Assembly (NCBI RefSeq): GCF_018613875.1
Contig: NZ_JAGGPJ010000019.1
Coordinates: forward strand, 1-64,000
DNA: 64,000 nt
Reading direction: 5' to 3'
From: Arthrobacter sp. ISL-28
GTDB lineage: Bacteria > Actinomycetota > Actinomycetes > Actinomycetales > Micrococcaceae
Under the pieces are notes generated by a model. The model had not been told where the DNA came from. It searched no databases and was given only the letters and a program-made list of their open reading frames with translations. Made by a program: the position numbers and the translations under genes. Below are positions 61,901 through 64,000 of this stretch, piece by piece. How positions within the stretch are numbered: the first letter of the stretch is position 1; every line of letters starts with the position of its first letter.

Positions 61901-61969
61901 TTGTCCCCACACTTATCCCCAAACTTATCCACAGGATTTTCCACCGCGTTATCCACGCCTATATCCACA
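61901..61969 (+). other. DnaA-box array B
   Basis: Six consecutive boxes in the same direction: TTGTCCCCA (61901), TTATCCCCA (61913), perfect TTATCCACA (61925), TTTTCCACC (61937), TTATCCACG (61949), ATATCCACA (61961). Start-to-start spacing is exactly 12 bases throughout, a strikingly regular helical arrangement. This looks like a designed DnaA oligomerisation platform. Confidence 0.85.
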
Positions 61970-62820
61970 ATCGGTCGCTGCCTTCCACATGCACTCGTTG
62001 CCCGAGACACGTGCATCCAGCGCAGACCAAGCTCGAATGCACGGTCGAAGGGAAGCAAGAAGTAGAACCCTTCTCCATGGAGAGCCCTCGGAAAAGTGAC
62101 CCAGCCATGGAAGATATCTGCCAGGTCCTTGCCGTTCCGGTGGTTGGGGAGCGTCCCAGGATCTGGGGCAGCTCGGCTGTCTTGATGGCATCAGCCTTGC
62201 TCCGCCACGGTGCTTTCAACAGCTCGATCGTCAACGAGTGGTGGGCCACCACTGCGTGAGGTGTGAGCCATAAGGCATTCAACACCAGGTCCGTAGTATG
62301 AACGCTCACCACCAAGTGCCTGCAATCCCCTGAGGAGCCGATTCTCACAGGCCGCGGGTACGTAGGGCGCACTCAGCCACACAAATAGGGCGCAGTATCC
62401 TGGTCTTCAGATCGGACAGACGCCATGAATAAGGAAGACATTCCCCTGCCCTCGATCGTCCAGCTCTGGGGCAACCAGCAGAACTCCCGTTGCGTCAGAA
62501 CGGGCATCGCATCACAACGCCCCTTCGGAGTGAGCGCTACTCCCGTTGCCGTGATAGACAGCTATCACGACGTCCGGCAGGGAAGACCCGATGTCGCGGT
62601 AACCAGCCCAGACAGTACCTAAGCGCCGTGAACGATCACGCCGTTCGGAAGATCAGCTCCGCCACACGCCGGCGCCGCTCCCCTCCGCATTCTCGGGAGG
62701 CTACCTCGTTCTGGGGAGGCTGCTGCGCTCTGGGGAAGCTTCTTCCCTCCTACTACGGGAGGGCACCGAATCTCCTCCTCCTTCAATAGCGCAGACTATT
62801 CATCTCACCATCCCACATCC

Positions 62821-62836
62821 TGTTTCACGTGAAACA
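62821..62836. other. parS site 7
   Basis: TGTTTCACGTGAAACA, perfect consensus. Confidence 0.95.
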
Positions 62837-62847
62837 GACCACGACTT

Positions 62848-62863
62848 GGTTTCACGTGAAACG
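62848..62863. other. parS site 8
   Basis: GGTTTCACGTGAAACG; 14-base core intact, only 11 bases after site 7, making a close pair. Confidence 0.9.
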
Positions 62864-63565
62864 GCAATGCAGCCAAGGTTGTGGTCGTCGGCAGCCCCTG
62901 AGCAGCGATTAGAAAGGTCCTGCAGACATAGTGTTCATCGGTCCTAAAGTTCACGGGTCGGATAGTTCAAGCGACTCCGCAGGCACCCACCCTCGGACGT
63001 AGCATACGGCCGAGCTACAAGTGGGCCCACACTATTTTCTCTATAACTCGTGACATTTATGCGCCACACCTACCTTCTGCGCCACACCAGGCCGTACCAG
63101 GCTTCAGCGGCCGCACTCTCCTCGAATGCTTTCTGCCCACCCACGTTCCCTGTTCCAAGATTCTCAATGCGGTCGGGGGAGCAAGAAGAACGGGAAGAAG
63201 CGAGGGAAGTCACGGCAGCCTCAACCTCGGATCTGTCGGCGGAAGATGTTGCGGATCGCACTCGGGTAGCTAGGTCCTACGCTTGAGAGTTTGGAATTTG
63301 AGGGTTTCCATTTGAGCCCCTGCGTGACGGCGGCCCGAGATCATTTGGTGGACATACGACGCCAGCGCACTAGCTGCGTCCGCATCGGCGCACGGTGATT
63401 ACACCCCTGCTGCTGCTAGGCGTGAGGCCTATCCTACCCAATGCCAATTAAGCAGCGTCGTTACATATGAACGACCCATTCCCCAAGCGATGAACGTTCA
63501 GAATTGCCAGAACGCAGACGCAGAGTGAACACGCTCAAGACTTCAGAAAACGTACCAACCGCGCA

Positions 63566-63581
63566 CGTTTCACGTGAAACA
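63566..63581. other. parS site 9
   Basis: CGTTTCACGTGAAACA; last site in the window, about 0.4 kb from the right edge. Confidence 0.93.
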
Positions 63582-63711
63582 CCCTCCCACGGGGTTCCGG
63601 TGCATTACCCCTCAGAGATTTCAGCAGTTGCGGTGCCTAAGCTTGGCTGGCGCTTCAGTGGTTCAGCGCTCCTTAAAATGCCAGCGTCAGAAACTTTGCA
63701 AACGCCCCGAG

Positions 63712-63745
63712 GAGCAGTCCACCATCGTGAGCAGTCCACCATCGT
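63712..63745. repeat. 17-bp tandem duplication
   Basis: GAGCAGTCCACCATCGT occurs at 63712-63728 and again at 63729-63745 without any mismatch, a recent slippage-type duplication in the gene-free region. Confidence 0.92.
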
Positions 63746-64000
63746 GTCCGGGAGCTTTGGCGGACATGGATAACGGTGCACTCTGCGTGGCGGCGTGGGG
63801 ACTTGTCCGGTCGGACCTTGCCGCACGCCCCAGCGGAGGCCGGGGATAAGGGCGTCAAGGGGACAGGTGATCCTTTCACATCACAAAGCACTTCAGACAG
63901 CGCCAGGACTGATCTCTTCCGTCAAATCGCTCGAGTTTGATCCGTGGCGCGACGAGAATATTGCAGTGGCCCGGCGAGAAGCAACAACATGATAGTCCCG

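Larger units (their letters stand above)
58003..64000. other. About 6-kb gene-free region carrying parS sites and DnaA boxes (partition centromere / origin-like zone)
   Basis: No frame here gives a protein with recognisable family motifs, codon bias or a good ribosome-binding site; open frames are short and appear on all six frames. Base composition is visibly less GC-rich than the rest of the window. The region holds nine parS sites, two arrays of DnaA boxes (61509-61565 and 61901-61969) and several tandem duplications. In other actinobacteria parB, parA, rsmG, yidC, rpmH and dnaA follow trxA; none has begun by base 64000. The region may be where ParB loads and spreads and where DnaA binds. 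No tRNA, IS element or CRISPR array is visible. Confidence 0.75.

Noticed and set aside
58442..63992. Many open frames of 60-210 codons in the last 6 kb
   Set aside because: They occur on all six frames, overlap each other, lack ribosome-binding sites and family motifs, and several share only the peptides FHVK or VSRET that simply translate parS sites.
1..64000. CRISPR array, prophage, insertion sequence or tRNA gene
   Set aside because: No regularly spaced direct repeats with unique spacers, no transposase, integrase or phage structural motifs, and no T-arm/anticodon pattern were seen on reading.
57925..64000. parB-parA expected after trxA
   Set aside because: No ParB HTH or ParA Walker motif appears on either strand before the window ends; presumably they lie further right.

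Overview
The window looks like a chromosomal segment of a high-GC Gram-positive bacterium of the Micrococcaceae (Arthrobacter/Pseudarthrobacter type), close to the replication origin. The landmarks are the minus-strand block rpsF-ssb-rpsR-rplI ... dnaB and the pcnA / MutT4-like Nudix / murJ / pseudokinase / trxB / trxA block, both of which lie near oriC in actinobacteria. The genus call is inference from gene order, codon use and protein style; no database was searched.

Layout. 1-3 kb: tail of a flavin amine oxidase, a decayed succinate-semialdehyde dehydrogenase and two GntR/FCD regulators. 3-7.3 kb: universal stress protein, a small RNA-like double hairpin, then the copper cassette csoR-copZ-copA with a clear CsoR operator. 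7.3-14.7 kb: mixed membrane and stress genes (DUF2277, orphan WXG100 protein, EamA and MATE transporters, a frameshifted ABM membrane protein, DoxX, double-hotdog thioesterase). 14.7-22 kb: dnaB with a DnaA-box-rich upstream region, a pair of L7/L12-tail-like membrane proteins, FMN reductase, PhzF, and the ribosomal/SSB operon. 22-49 kb: a long minus-strand accessory stretch (large membrane protein, GABA-type permease, M18 aminopeptidase, secreted intradiol dioxygenase, two-component system plus ABC exporter, PAP2-DAGK lipid enzyme, ABC-F protein between 32-bp repeat arrays, LysR-MFS-hydrolase-amidase catabolic unit, penicillin-binding lipoprotein, FAD oxidoreductase, GT87 glycosyltransferase with two tiny upstream ORFs). 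49.5-58 kb: phosphatase, pcnA, Nudix, murJ, a pseudokinase-TM-discoidin-like protein, and trxB-trxA behind a SigR/SigH-type promoter.

58-64 kb: about 6 kb with no convincing gene, visibly lower GC, several short tandem duplications, nine parS centromere sites (all share the 14-base core GTTTCACGTGAAAC) and two same-strand arrays of DnaA boxes. This non-coding centromere/origin-like zone between trxA and the expected parB (not in the window) is the most striking object here.

A recurring regulatory theme is leaderless transcription: about fourteen genes have a TAnnnT-type -10 hexamer ending six or seven bases before the start codon, usually with no usable Shine-Dalgarno sequence. Two frameshifts (474-476 and 12848-12851) both fall at C runs, so sequencing error is a live alternative to gene decay at those two places.
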